Below are positions 49,511 through 58,826 of a stretch of DNA of 64,000 nucleotides, piece after piece. The translations under genes were made by a program, and so were the position numbers. Origin of the DNA: Nesterenkonia ebinurensis (lineage in GTDB: Bacteria; Actinomycetota; Actinomycetes; Actinomycetales; Micrococcaceae); contig NZ_VWNF01000021.1 of the NCBI RefSeq assembly GCF_008711175.1, positions 186,001-250,000 of the forward strand, given 5' to 3'. Position 1 is the first letter of the stretch, and every line of letters starts with the position of its first letter. Below the pieces are notes generated by a model, which saw nothing but the letters and a program-made list of their open reading frames with translations, was not told the origin of the DNA and ran no database searches.

Positions 49511-50419
49511 ATGAACACGGATCATCTCAGGGCGTTCGTACTGGCGGTGGATGAGGGCACCTTTGAGGCAGCCGCCGCCCTGCTGCGGATCTCCGGCTCT
49601 GCATTCTCGCAACGGATCAAAGCATTGGAGAAAGAAGTGGGGCAGGTGCTGCTGACTCGCACCATCCCGGTGCAGCCCACCGAATCCGGAGAGCAGCTGC
49701 TGCGGATCGCCCGGCAGACGGTGCTGCTGGAGGATGAGGCCCGGCGCAGCCTGGGCTTCCGCGGCTCCTCAGTGAATTTCCGGCCCACGATCACCCTGGT
49801 GGTGGCGATCAACGCCGATTCGCTGGCCAGCTGGTTCATCCGAGTGCTGCAGGAGGCCGCCACCTGGGACGATGTGGAGATTCGCGTCCATGCCGAGGAC
49901 CAGCAGCACACTGACGAACTGCTGCGCAACGGCACAGTGGCCGCCGCGGTGACCGAGAACCCAGCTCCGGTCACCGGCTGCCGGTCCGAACCTCTGGGAG
50001 TGATCCGGTACTGGCCGGTGGCGAGCTCCGAGCTGTTGGACCGCCACCGGGATGACAACGGGGCGGTGGTCTGGCAGCAGGTGCCCCAGATCGACTACAG
50101 CATCCGTGACTCCACCCAGCGCACGGCTCTCTCCCGGCTTGGCGTGTCCACCCCCACGGTCACCCATCTGCTGCCCTCGGTGCAGGCTTACAACGCTGCG
50201 GTCGGCTACGGGGTGGGCTGGGGCATGATCCCAGAGCAGATGCTCCCATCAGGTGTGCTCAGCGGGGAGCACCCGGACTTGGTGGTGATCCCCGAGATCG
50301 GAGCGGAGGACATCCAGCTGCACTGGCAGCATTGGTCCACCACCACAGGCGCGCTGGACCGGCTCACCGCCGCCGTGCACCGCGCCGCGGCCCGCGAACT
50401 GTCCCCTCTCACTCCCTAG
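49511..50419 (+). CDS. ArgP/LysG-like LysR-family regulator of the exporter
   Basis: This 302-residue regulator has a winged helix of the ArgP type: HLRAFVLAVDEGTFEAAAALL, SGSAFSQRIKALEKEVGQVL, then LTRTIPVQPTESGEQLLRIA. The effector domain (90-300) binds basic amino acids in this subfamily. Divergent arrangement with a LysE exporter is exactly the LysG/LysE pair of Corynebacterium. It should activate the exporter when lysine, arginine or histidine accumulates. Confidence 0.93.
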   Translation: MNTDHLRAFVLAVDEGTFEAAAALLRISGSAFSQRIKALEKEVGQVLLTRTIPVQPTESGEQLLRIARQTVLLEDEARRSLGFRGSSVNFRPTITLVVAINADSLASWFIRVLQEAATWDDVEIRVHAEDQQHTDELLRNGTVAAAVTENPAPVTGCRSEPLGVIRYWPVASSELLDRHRDDNGAVVWQQVPQIDYSIRDSTQRTALSRLGVSTPTVTHLLPSVQAYNAAVGYGVGWGMIPEQMLPSGVLSGEHPDLVVIPEIGAEDIQLHWQHWSTTTGALDRLTAAVHRAAARELSPLTP

Positions 50420-50429
50420 AACCACACGG

Positions 50430-51689
50430 CTATCCGGCCTCCAGCTGCTTGACCCGTTCCACCAGGGCGGCGATATTGCGGATGAACACCACCAGCCAGG
50501 CGAACAGGATGGCCGCACCGATCAGCTCCAGCGAGGTGAGGTTCCAGTAGCCGATCGGCCGCCAGAGCAGAAAGCTGAACACTAAGCCGCAGGCGGCCAC
50601 AAAGCTCAGTAGGTAGAACGAACGCGGGAACCCGGGCAACAGATAGGGCACAGCCAGCAGGATAAACAGGAAGCTGAGCCCGAACATTGCAGTGACCAGG
50701 GTGTGCAGATCGTGGTGCAAGCTGATCGGGATCAGTCCTACTGCTGCCAGAGAGAGTCCCATGACGATCATCGCCACTCGCACCACCATGATCCGCGGGG
50801 TGCGGAAGTGCCCGGAGAACGCATTGGCCATCCGGATCCGTAACGGGACCCGGCCGCTGGACTTGCGCCGCGTCTCGGCACGTTCGGCCAGTCGCTGAGC
50901 CACCCGGTGGCGTTCGAACTCACCCCAGATCTCCAGGTCTCGGGCGATGAACGCGGTGAGTGTGGTGATGATGACCCCAGAGACCACCAGGGTGGTGTTG
51001 AAGGTCCAGAAGCTGGTCAGCCCAGCCTGGCCGGTGCCCAGCTCGGAGAACATCACATGCCACCAGAAAGGGTTCTCGGCGAAGATCATCGAGACCAGCA
51101 CACCTGAGGCCATAAAGATCGCCAGCAGGGTGGAGAGGCTGAAGGCGGTGATCCTGGCCCCGGAGTTGAAGCTGAAATAGGCCGCTACTCCACCCACAAT
51201 GGCCACCAGCACCGAGCTTGCCACATGGTCCACGGTCAGCCCGATGAACGCCTCCTGGAAGACCCGGAAGATGCCCAAAGTGCCCATCACCGCGATGGAG
51301 GAGTGCACCACCAGCAGGGCCAGGGTATCGATGAGCTGGCGCAGCCTTGGTCGCTGTCCCAGCCAGATGTTCGCCATCCGGGCGTTGAGCGAATAGCCCA
51401 ACAGGAATGCCACCCCGGCGGTGATCCCCCCGATGATGGACCCATAGAACTGAATGGAGTCATCCCCTGCCAATGAGGGGCGCTGCTGGTAGAACACCAC
51501 TAGGCCGATGACCAGCCCCAGCAGTCCCCCGCCCAGGGCGGACCAGATGGCCCGGGACTCCACCATTACCTGCAGGCGGGCCTGGCTCTGCACCTGCTGC
51601 TGTGTGGTGCTGCTCGGGTGGGCGGCCTCCTCCTGGGCCACGGTGGCGGCAAGCCTCCGTGCGCGGCCTGGTCTCCGGATGCTGCTCAC
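50430..51689 (-). CDS. Multi-pass membrane protein of unknown function
   Basis: This 419-residue protein has a Gln/Ser-rich N-terminal tail of about 45 residues, then roughly nine membrane helices (ALGGGLLGLVIGLVVFYQQR, SIIGGITAGVAFLLGYSL, and others). A basic cytoplasmic loop (HRVAQRLAERAETRRKSSG) separates two groups of helices. The last residues NIAALVERVKQLEAG could form a short coiled coil. It has no recognised signature. It is convergent with the LysR gene 10 bp away. The GTG at 51689 is the upstream limit; the true start may lie inside. Confidence 0.7.
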   Translation of the reverse strand: MSSIRRPGRARRLAATVAQEEAAHPSSTTQQQVQSQARLQVMVESRAIWSALGGGLLGLVIGLVVFYQQRPSLAGDDSIQFYGSIIGGITAGVAFLLGYSLNARMANIWLGQRPRLRQLIDTLALLVVHSSIAVMGTLGIFRVFQEAFIGLTVDHVASSVLVAIVGGVAAYFSFNSGARITAFSLSTLLAIFMASGVLVSMIFAENPFWWHVMFSELGTGQAGLTSFWTFNTTLVVSGVIITTLTAFIARDLEIWGEFERHRVAQRLAERAETRRKSSGRVPLRIRMANAFSGHFRTPRIMVVRVAMIVMGLSLAAVGLIPISLHHDLHTLVTAMFGLSFLFILLAVPYLLPGFPRSFYLLSFVAACGLVFSFLLWRPIGYWNLTSLELIGAAILFAWLVVFIRNIAALVERVKQLEAG

Positions 51690-51960
51690 ACTCCAGACTT
51701 ATCAGATGGACAGCTGAGTTTTAAGCCCATCCTTCAGCTGCTGGGTCACATCTGAGCTGACCCGCATGAGGGCCGTTTACCCTGCTCAGACCGCTTCTGT
51801 CCAGGTCAGCGCTGTTTAGGGCTACACTGGGATTGCTGAGCCACCGACACTGTTGTCGAACCAGACGACGGTGTTGAGTGCCGCTCAACGTTGCACCCAC
51901 TACGCCTTCAGCTGCCGTTCCAGCATGAAGGCACGCACCATATCTGGCAGGAGAAACTGC

Positions 51961-52737
51961 ATGTTCAACGCTGAAGTCAATCGTGCTCTTACAGCGGCCG
52001 CTGATCTGATCAACACGGCCGCCGGGCTCAAGAGCGCAAAAACCACCCCAGACACTCTGGACTCGGTGGAGGGGCTGAAGTCCTACCTGGCTGACCGTGA
52101 GCCGGAGTTAGAGTGGCCTACCAGCAAGGCTAACCGCAAACAGCTGGAGAAGGTGCGGCAGCTGCGCGAGCAGCTGCACACAGTCTGGAAGTCGGCTCCG
52201 ATCACCGAGCCGGCCCAGTTGGCCCTGGCCAACTCACTGTTGGAGGGTGTGGGCACCCGGCTGGTGGCTGTGGAGGAGGGGGAGACGGCCTTCCGCGAGC
52301 GCCCGATCCCCGTCTCGGACCAGGTCAATGATGTCATGACCGCAACTGTTGCTGCCGCCCTGGCTCATCTGGTGACCCATGAGGAGACCGGCCGGCTGCG
52401 AATCTGCCGCGGGGATGACTGCGAGGCCGCAATTGTGGACCTGACCCGGAACCGCTCCAAGCTGTTCTGCGATTTCGGCAACTGTGCCAACCGGGCCCAT
52501 GTGCGGGCTTACCGAGCCCGCCAGGCTGCCAAGAAGAGCAGCAGGGAAGACTACGACGCCGCCGGCTCACCCGGGAAGTCCGCACGCCGGCTGACCAAGC
52601 CCTCAGCTGCGGAGAAGGCTGACCAGCTGAACCGGCCCACCTCCGCCTCGGCGATCGCCGCCAAGGAGTTCCGGGATCGGATGCGCGCTGAGTTGATGGG
52701 CAAGCGCCAGAAGAAGAAGTCTAAGGAGAAGAGTTAG
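51961..52737 (+). CDS. CGNR zinc-finger (ABATE-type) protein
   Basis: This 258-residue protein starts at ATG 51961 with AGGAG upstream. An N-terminal helical ABATE domain is followed by a CGNR zinc finger: RICRGDDCEAAIVDLTRNRS, then FCDFGNCANRAHVRAYRARQ, with the four Cys of the knuckle (the signature here reads CANR). A long Lys/Ser-rich tail follows. These proteins are putative transcriptional regulators common in Actinobacteria. Promoter space of about 270 bp lies upstream. Its end overlaps the convergent gene by 4 bp. Confidence 0.88.
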   Translation: MFNAEVNRALTAAADLINTAAGLKSAKTTPDTLDSVEGLKSYLADREPELEWPTSKANRKQLEKVRQLREQLHTVWKSAPITEPAQLALANSLLEGVGTRLVAVEEGETAFRERPIPVSDQVNDVMTATVAAALAHLVTHEETGRLRICRGDDCEAAIVDLTRNRSKLFCDFGNCANRAHVRAYRARQAAKKSSREDYDAAGSPGKSARRLTKPSAAEKADQLNRPTSASAIAAKEFRDRMRAELMGKRQKKKSKEKS

Positions 52738-53165
52738 CCGGCTCGCTGGCCGTAAGGAGGCTCGTCAGGATCATCCTGGCGGGCCTCCGGCTCTGTGCGT
52801 TCCTGCTCGGCCCTTTCGCGGCGGGCCTTCTCGCGGCGCTGGGCAACCTGCTGACGGTAGAGCTCCTCGGAGTTCCGGTTTACGCCTGAGCCCTGAGAGA
52901 GCTCTTCAGGGTTATCCCGGGAGGCCAGCTGCAGCATCGAGACGATCAGCAGGCTGGCGATGAACGCGATGCCGAAGGCCAGCAGGGCTAAGTTGATCGG
53001 GTTGTTCAACTCAGCGGAATCATGGTCCACCCGGGGATTGTCTGATCCTCCGGAGGAGACAATCAGGGTGACAAACCCGGCCACAAAGGCTAGGGCGAAG
53101 GAGAAGATCAGCGGTGCCTTCACCGTCTCCAGCACAGAGCGGCGCTGCTGCGGGTCCTTGGGCAC
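52734..53165 (-). CDS. Two-helix membrane protein of unknown function
   Basis: This protein of about 143 residues from GTG 53165 (AGGAAA upstream) has two membrane helices (IFSFALAFVAGFVTLIVSS and NLALLAFGIAFIASLLIVSM) joined by a short external loop. A charged C-terminal tail follows with an Arg/Glu-rich helix (QQVAQRREKARRERAEQER). The frame is open to 53261 but no ribosome site supports that start. No family recognised. Confidence 0.7.
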   Translation of the reverse strand: MPKDPQQRRSVLETVKAPLIFSFALAFVAGFVTLIVSSGGSDNPRVDHDSAELNNPINLALLAFGIAFIASLLIVSMLQLASRDNPEELSQGSGVNRNSEELYRQQVAQRREKARRERAEQERTEPEARQDDPDEPPYGQRAG

Positions 53166-53238
53166 GTGGGTGAGTTTCCTTTGAAAGTTCTGATGTGGCG
53201 TCGTCGTTATTCTACGCCCTGTAGAAGTTACTTCGTAT

Positions 53239-53790
53239 CTAGTTGGTCCTGCGGGAGTCATGGGTGAGGCCGGCTGCGCTGATACCCAGCAGCACTGCCA
53301 TGATGATCACTCCGGTTCCGGAGATGCCCAGTATGCCGTGCGGGTCCAACCCGGCGCCCAGGAACAACCCAATGCCGGTGAGAATGCCCACCACACCGAG
53401 AATCACATGGTCTCGAGAGGGCACAAACTCGGTGCGGACCTTCAGTGCCCCGTAGAGCTCACAGGCGCCCATGAGGGCGAACCCGATACCGGCGATGATG
53501 GCCAGGACCGCGGTAGAGGTGGCGAAGATCGCAGCGATTCCGGCGAAGACCCAGGTGGCTGAGCCCAGGGCCATAGCCCCGGTCATCGCCGGGGGGACCT
53601 CCTCGGTCTTCACATAGTCCCAGACTGCGGTGGCGGCCAGGATGAAGAAGGCTGCCAGGGCTATTCGGGCCACTGTCATGGTGTCGTCGGTCCAGAAGAT
53701 GGTGAAGGCGGCGAAGACGGCGGTGACACCGGTGCGCACCCAGGCGGGGCGGACCAGGGCTGCGGCGGTCTGAGGTTGAATGCGGGTCAC
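53239..53790 (-). CDS. Multi-pass membrane protein, possibly HdeD/DUF308-like
   Basis: This protein of about 183 residues starts at GTG 53790 and consists of six short helices arranged as repeats (VARIALAAFFILAATAVWDY, VFAGIAAIFATSTAVLAIIA, and GIGFALMGACELYGALK). The Gly-rich repeats resemble HdeD/DUF308 membrane proteins, whose function in acid or stress resistance is only partly known. Longer in-frame starts lie antisense to the MATE gene region and are not favoured. It overlaps nothing and lies 16 bp after the MATE gene. Confidence 0.65.
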   Translation of the reverse strand: MTRIQPQTAAALVRPAWVRTGVTAVFAAFTIFWTDDTMTVARIALAAFFILAATAVWDYVKTEEVPPAMTGAMALGSATWVFAGIAAIFATSTAVLAIIAGIGFALMGACELYGALKVRTEFVPSRDHVILGVVGILTGIGLFLGAGLDPHGILGISGTGVIIMAVLLGISAAGLTHDSRRTN

Positions 53791-53806
53791 TGGCACAGAG
53801 CTGAGT

Positions 53807-55165
53807 TTATCGGGTTTCGCCCAGCACCATCCACCGCTTGCTGCCGTGGGTGCGCAGACCCAAGGTGAGGGCGCGGGCGGCCATGAACAGTAGGGCGAAG
53901 GCCAGCCAGAGCCACAGGATGGATTCGGTGCCGCTGGTTCCGGTGCTGATGATCCAGAGCAGGGCTGGAAGGTAGATGGCCAGGTTGACCACACCGGCCA
54001 GGGCCAGATACCGGACGTCGCCGGCTCCCATGAGCACCCCGTCGAGCACGAACACGTATCCGGCCAGGGGCTGGGCTGCGGCCAGGACGAACAGTGCCAC
54101 AGTGATCATCTGCGCCACCTGCGGGTCCGGGGTGAACAGATGCGGGGCCCAGGGAGCAGCAATCGCGGTGAGGGCGCCGACCACTGCGCCGAAGCCGATC
54201 CCCCACCACACCATAGTGCGGGTCATCTGGCGGGCCTGGGCCTCCCGGGAGGCCCCCAGTTCCCGGCCGATCAGGGCCTGGGCTGCGATGGCCAGAGCAT
54301 CGAGCACAAACGCCAGGGTGGAGAAGAAGGCGAAGGCCACCTGATGCGCAGCCAAGGTCTCGGGTCCCAGATCAGTAGCGACGATGACGGTGGCCACCAG
54401 AGCCGCACGCAGTGTGACGGTGCGCAGGAACATCCAGCCGCCCACCCGCGCCGTATTGCGCAGGGCCAGCGGGTCCGGGCCGAGCTGCACTGACGCTCTG
54501 CGCATCCGGGGGATCAGGATTGCCAAATAGGTGATGGCCATACCCCACTGCGCCGCTGAGGTGCCGATGGCCGCCCCAGCCACCCCGAGCCCGAATGGAT
54601 GGACCAGGATGAGGTTGAGCAGCGCATTGCCGCCGAAGCCGACTGCAGCCACTATCAGCGGGGTCTTGGTGTCCTGGAAGCCGCGCAGGGCACCGACGGC
54701 GGCAAAGACCAGCAGCATGGCCGGCAGTCCGGGCAGCGACCAGAGCAGATAGTCCAGAGCATGCGGGTGAATCTCCCCGGCGCTGCCGATTGCCTGCAGC
54801 ATACGTTCTCCGCCGGCCAGCCCGGCCAGGGCCAGTACTATGCCCAGGCCTAGGGCCAGCCAGATGCCGTCACGGCCGGCGGCCAGCGCTTTGGCGATCT
54901 TCCCCGCCCCCACATACCGTGCCACTGCCGGGGTGGTGGAGTAGGCCAGGAAGATCATCAGACCCACCACGGTGTGCATCACCGTCACGCCCAGGGCGGC
55001 TCCGGCCAGCTCGGAGGTGCCCAGCCAGCCGATGATGGCGGTATCAGCCATCAGGAACAGCGGCTCAGCCACCAGGGCGCCCAGGGCGGGCACTGCCAGC
55101 GTCAGTATTTGCCGTGGCAGCGGGCGAGGATCCTGGCTGGGAGGCAGCCCGGCGGCTTTCTTCAC
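53807..55165 (-). CDS. MATE-family multidrug/metabolite exporter (DinF-like)
   Basis: This 452-residue protein has 12 predicted helices in two six-helix halves. It opens with QILTLAVPALGALVAEPLFLMADTAIIGWLG, where the Pro-Ala-Glu-Pro pattern is typical of DinF-type MATE carriers; the second half begins FLRTVTLRAALVATVIVATD. It uses a sodium or proton gradient to export cationic or other small molecules. The GTG at 55165 overlaps the CPBP protease stop by 4 bp (GTGA), so the two are coexpressed. Confidence 0.93.
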   Translation of the reverse strand: MKKAAGLPPSQDPRPLPRQILTLAVPALGALVAEPLFLMADTAIIGWLGTSELAGAALGVTVMHTVVGLMIFLAYSTTPAVARYVGAGKIAKALAAGRDGIWLALGLGIVLALAGLAGGERMLQAIGSAGEIHPHALDYLLWSLPGLPAMLLVFAAVGALRGFQDTKTPLIVAAVGFGGNALLNLILVHPFGLGVAGAAIGTSAAQWGMAITYLAILIPRMRRASVQLGPDPLALRNTARVGGWMFLRTVTLRAALVATVIVATDLGPETLAAHQVAFAFFSTLAFVLDALAIAAQALIGRELGASREAQARQMTRTMVWWGIGFGAVVGALTAIAAPWAPHLFTPDPQVAQMITVALFVLAAAQPLAGYVFVLDGVLMGAGDVRYLALAGVVNLAIYLPALLWIISTGTSGTESILWLWLAFALLFMAARALTLGLRTHGSKRWMVLGETR

Positions 55166-56145
55166 CCGATCATGCTAGTCAGCCAGAAGAGCCCCTGGTA
55201 CTGCTGCTCGAAATCTTCAGCCCAAGGCAGTACAAAGTAGCTGACTAACAGGGACATGAAGTTGTTGAAGAAATGCAGCACCCAGGCGTAGAACAGGTTC
55301 CGGCCGGTGACGATATAGCCCACAGTGATCAGGATGCCCATGGTGAGGTAGGGCACCACGGCCACCAGAGTGAGGTCATCAGCCAGTCCGAAGAGGGCGG
55401 GGATGAAGTGCAGCAGCGGGAAGGCGATCACTGAGACGGCACCGCAGATCCACACATTGATATAGCGGGAGAGCTTGCCGATGAGCAGGTGCCGGAAGAA
55501 GTACTCCTCCACATAGGGGCCCAGTACTGCGATGACCGCTACAGCAGCCATGAACGGCACGGCCTGCAGCATGGCGTCGATGGCCACCTGGTTCTCGGAG
55601 GTCTGCGGGTCGGCTCCCAGCATCACGACGATCAGCACAAAGTTCAGCAGCAGGGTGGCGAACCAGGCGAAGGGCACCAGCAGCAGTTTGAGCCACCACA
55701 GGTAGGCGAAGGCCTTGATGGAGCGCCATAGGGCCGCTGCGGACAGGACCAAGGTGATAGCACCCAGCACCCCGTAGCTAATCGCGTTGATGGCGAACAT
55801 GCCCTGCTGCTGCTGGACCTCGTTCCCTGTCATAAGGGTGTTGATGGGCGGCAGCAGCACCAGGAAGCTGATCAGCCCGGTGAGGAAGCCCACCACATAG
55901 AACAGTGTGGCGCCGAGGTCCCACCAGGTGAACTTTCCCGGGTCAGAGTCCTGCTGCCGCTTGCGCGGACTCCGGCCCCTCCCCGGAGGCGGGCCGGAGT
56001 ATGCCTGCGTTACTGGCCGCTGCTCTCCGAAGAGGGGGTCACCCGGTTTCCAGCCCGGTGGTGGGCCGCTCAGTGGCGGACGGGCTGGCCTTTCACCGGG
56101 GACGGGGCCATAGGGATTCGGCACAGGGGGTGGTTGCTGACTCAT
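55162..56145 (-). CDS. CPBP-family intramembrane metalloprotease
   Basis: This 327-residue protein has a Pro/Gly-rich cytoplasmic N-terminus (about 85 residues) followed by eight or so helices. The CPBP (Abi/Rce1) motifs are visible: GPYVEEYFFRHLLIGKL with the EExxxR glutamates, a histidine in FPLLHFIPALFG, and YAWVLHFFNNF. Related enzymes process prenylated or bacteriocin-like peptides or act in self-immunity; targets here are unknown. It is the first gene of a two-gene unit with the MATE exporter. Confidence 0.88.
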   Translation of the reverse strand: MSQQPPPVPNPYGPVPGERPARPPLSGPPPGWKPGDPLFGEQRPVTQAYSGPPPGRGRSPRKRQQDSDPGKFTWWDLGATLFYVVGFLTGLISFLVLLPPINTLMTGNEVQQQQGMFAINAISYGVLGAITLVLSAAALWRSIKAFAYLWWLKLLLVPFAWFATLLLNFVLIVVMLGADPQTSENQVAIDAMLQAVPFMAAVAVIAVLGPYVEEYFFRHLLIGKLSRYINVWICGAVSVIAFPLLHFIPALFGLADDLTLVAVVPYLTMGILITVGYIVTGRNLFYAWVLHFFNNFMSLLVSYFVLPWAEDFEQQYQGLFWLTSMIG

Positions 56146-56225
56146 TGAGCCCCAGCCTAATGAATCTGCACCTCACCAGGCATCCACCCTGAGGATGAGC
56201 CAGGCTGCCAGGGCTCAGCTGAGTC

Positions 56226-57500
56226 TTACTGGTAGGACTCGGGGCCCTGCTGCTGCTGGCCGGGCTTGCCCTGCGGGCCAGGCTGTCCGGGCTGCTGATT
56301 CTGACCCGGTGCCCACTGCTGCGGCTGCTGGGGCTGGTCACCGTCCTGAGCAGACTCGGCAGAAGGTGCCTGCTGGAAGGACTCCGCAGAGGGCGCTGAG
56401 GGCGGCTGCTGGTACGACTCAGCCGAAGGCTGCTGATAATAAGACTGCTGCTGCCCCGGTGCACCCGGTTCGGGCGAGGACAGATGAGGTGCCCCTGCTC
56501 CGTACTGCGGGGCAGGCGGCGTCGTGCTCTGCTGGTAGCCCTGCGGACCGTACTGGCCATACTGGTAGCCCTGGTACTGAGGCTGCTGGCCGCCGGAGCC
56601 GTTCTGTCGGGCTTTCTTGGCCTTCTTGCGGCGGGAAACACCCATGATGATGCCGATGATCAGCAGCACCAGGCCTACGAAGGCCAGGAATCCGCCCACC
56701 AGGAAGGCGCCGATGGTGCCCATGATGTTGCCGATGAATCCGCCGACTTCGCCGCCCTCGGCCAGGATCACGGTGATCTCACCGGTGGCCGGCGGAGTCT
56801 CGATGGTGTATTCGCCGGACTCCTCAGGGCTGAAGGTCCAGACGGATTCTGCTGTGGTTCCGCCCTGCTCCACCCAGGCGTCCACCTGGGCCCAGTTGGC
56901 GATCTCCTGCTCCCCGGAGGGGGCGGTGATGTTGGGGCCGCCCTCAAAGCTTCCCCCACCGCCACTGGGGTAGGCGCCGAAGAAGGTGTAGCTGCTGCTG
57001 GAGTCCAGGTCGGCGGTGAAGGATTGCCCGGCCTCGGCGTAGCCGATGGCATCCGGACCGGGATTTCCGCTGCTGTCGAGCACATCGGTGGGCAGTGCTC
57101 GCCAGAACAGCAGTCCACCCACAATCAGCAGCACGATGCCAACCACCAGGCTGAGCGCACCGATTACGGTGAGCACGGTGGGGGCTTTGCCCTTCTTGGG
57201 CTTAGCCGGTGCTCCCCCGCCCTGACTGCCCTGGGGCTGATAGCTGGGCTGCTGGTAGGGCTGGGCGCCCTGCTGCCCCGGGTAGGGCTGTTGCTGGCCG
57301 GGGTATCCGCCCTGCGGCGGGTAGGTCTGCTGGTAGGGCTGGCCGGGGCCCCATCCCTGGCCAGCGGACTCAGCATGCGGTGCGTCCTGCGGGTACTGCC
57401 ACTGGGGTGCGCCCTGCGGGGAATCGCTCGGGACAGGCTGGTTGGGCGGTGGGTTGTAAGAATTTCCGTTCGGGTCCTGCTGTCCTGGCTGATCGCTCAT
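56226..57500 (-). CDS. Pro/Gln/Gly-rich membrane protein of unknown function
   Basis: This 424-residue protein has three parts: an N-terminal low-complexity tract (about 1-100) rich in Pro, Gln, Gly and Tyr (PPQGGYPGQQQPYPGQQG), a middle with two membrane helices (VLTVIGALSLVVGIVLLIVG and FLVGGFLAFVGLVLLIIGII) around an external beta-rich domain of about 130 residues, and a C-terminal low-complexity tract (about 300-424) again rich in Gln and Pro. Such tracts on both sides of a membrane anchor are common in actinobacterial envelope proteins. ATG 57500 gives MSDQPGQQDPNGN. Confidence 0.75.
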   Translation of the reverse strand: MSDQPGQQDPNGNSYNPPPNQPVPSDSPQGAPQWQYPQDAPHAESAGQGWGPGQPYQQTYPPQGGYPGQQQPYPGQQGAQPYQQPSYQPQGSQGGGAPAKPKKGKAPTVLTVIGALSLVVGIVLLIVGGLLFWRALPTDVLDSSGNPGPDAIGYAEAGQSFTADLDSSSSYTFFGAYPSGGGGSFEGGPNITAPSGEQEIANWAQVDAWVEQGGTTAESVWTFSPEESGEYTIETPPATGEITVILAEGGEVGGFIGNIMGTIGAFLVGGFLAFVGLVLLIIGIIMGVSRRKKAKKARQNGSGGQQPQYQGYQYGQYGPQGYQQSTTPPAPQYGAGAPHLSSPEPGAPGQQQSYYQQPSAESYQQPPSAPSAESFQQAPSAESAQDGDQPQQPQQWAPGQNQQPGQPGPQGKPGQQQQGPESYQ

Positions 57501-57518
57501 AGGCACTAAACTACCTGA

Positions 57519-58499
57519 CTACTTGCCGACTGTCTCCATGTCCACCACACCTTCATGAGGCCCGGTGTAGGGCGAGGGGGTCAGCAGGGTGGCGTTGCGC
57601 AGGTCCCGGATACGGCGTGCTTTCTCGGCCACTTCGTGGTCCTCTTCGCTGATCGGCTCCCAGCGCACAATTCGCCGGGCGGCCCCGGTGCCGTCGGGGG
57701 AGACCATCACCGGCAGCCCGTAGGCCACCACCTCGGGGTGGCGCTCCCAGCGCTCCCCGGCACGCACCCTGACCAGCACGTGCATGGATTTGGAGCCGGT
57801 GAGCACCAGCCGAGCGTCTACCTCCACCAGGTCACCGATGGTGATGGGCCGGTAGAACCGCACCCCTCCAGAGAGCACAGTGAGCACGTCATAGCCGCAG
57901 TAGCGTTCCGCGCAGATTTCGGCGGCCTGGTCGATCCATTTCATCACCGCGCCACCACGGATTCGGCCATCCGGGTAGCGCTCATCGGTCTGGACCAGGA
58001 AACGCAGGGTCAACGCCTCGGATGAGCCGAAGGATTCCGGCAACGACTGGATGGTCTCCTCTACCTGTTTGCGATAGTCCATACGCCGGGCGGCGTCTAC
58101 ATCCCGGCGGGCCTGCAGTTCGGTCTTGGGCTCAAACGGCGGCACTTCCATAGGTTCGCCGTCGGGCCCGATGGCCACATAGATCATGAAGCACTCAGTG
58201 CATGTCTGCCAACCCCCGTCCTCCTTCTTGATGAGCACCCGGGTCTGCACGTGGATGCTGGTGCGCCCGGTGTGCACCACTCGGGCCTGCACGGTCACCG
58301 GGGTGTCGCGCGGCACCGGCACGGTGAAGTGCATGTTCCCCACATAAGCGGTCACGCACTGTGCCCTACTCCAGCTGGCAGCGCAGGCATAGGCGGTCTT
58401 ATCGATCCAGTCCACGATGACGCCGGCGGCCACCGTGGTTTCCCGCGAGGTGCCGGTGACCTCGCGGAAGGTCAGTTCAACACTGGAGCGGCGCGGCAT
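57519..58499 (-). CDS. Acyl-CoA thioesterase with two hotdog domains
   Basis: This 326-residue protein carries two hotdog folds in tandem, roughly 1-130 and 165-295. In each half an Asp in a helix start is present: GVIVDWIDKTAYACAAS in the first and GAVMKWIDQAAEICAERY in the second. Each is followed by a VNxF-like sheet. Such proteins hydrolyse acyl-CoA thioesters in the cytoplasm. It is followed by 18 bp and the Gln-rich gene on the same strand. A 327-bp gene-free region (58500-58826) separates it from the divergent fusion gene. Confidence 0.88.
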   Translation of the reverse strand: MPRRSSVELTFREVTGTSRETTVAAGVIVDWIDKTAYACAASWSRAQCVTAYVGNMHFTVPVPRDTPVTVQARVVHTGRTSIHVQTRVLIKKEDGGWQTCTECFMIYVAIGPDGEPMEVPPFEPKTELQARRDVDAARRMDYRKQVEETIQSLPESFGSSEALTLRFLVQTDERYPDGRIRGGAVMKWIDQAAEICAERYCGYDVLTVLSGGVRFYRPITIGDLVEVDARLVLTGSKSMHVLVRVRAGERWERHPEVVAYGLPVMVSPDGTGAARRIVRWEPISEEDHEVAEKARRIRDLRNATLLTPSPYTGPHEGVVDMETVGK

Positions 58500-58826
58500 G
58501 TGCTCAACGTTACAACGCCCTAACTGATTCTGAGGCGCGAGCGCAGTGGCGCGCCGACTTTAAGGCCCGAAGGCCGGCATCGCCTTGTCGGCCGAGAGCG
58601 GCGGCGACAGGGGCTCTGACGTTGGGCCCCGTGCAGACACGGAGCGGCTATACGGGCTACGTCAGGGAGGCGCCACCAGCGGGACAAGCACTGACACATC
58701 GCCGAAATGCAGAGTTCTTTATGGTGATGACATACACACGGCCTAATATGGGGTGCGCGTGCACAGCGAAGTGCTCCAGCTGAACCCCCTGAAAGTCCTC
58801 GACCCAGCGAAGACCGTGAGGTAGCG
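58500..58826. other. Divergent intergenic region upstream of the HAD-GH65 gene
   Basis: This 327-bp stretch contains no supported gene. It must hold promoters for the thioesterase operon on one strand and the HAD-GH65 gene on the other. The part nearest the latter (58700-58760) is AT-richer. Several GC-rich short inverted repeats are present near 58570-58620 but none forms a clean terminator. Confidence 0.5.
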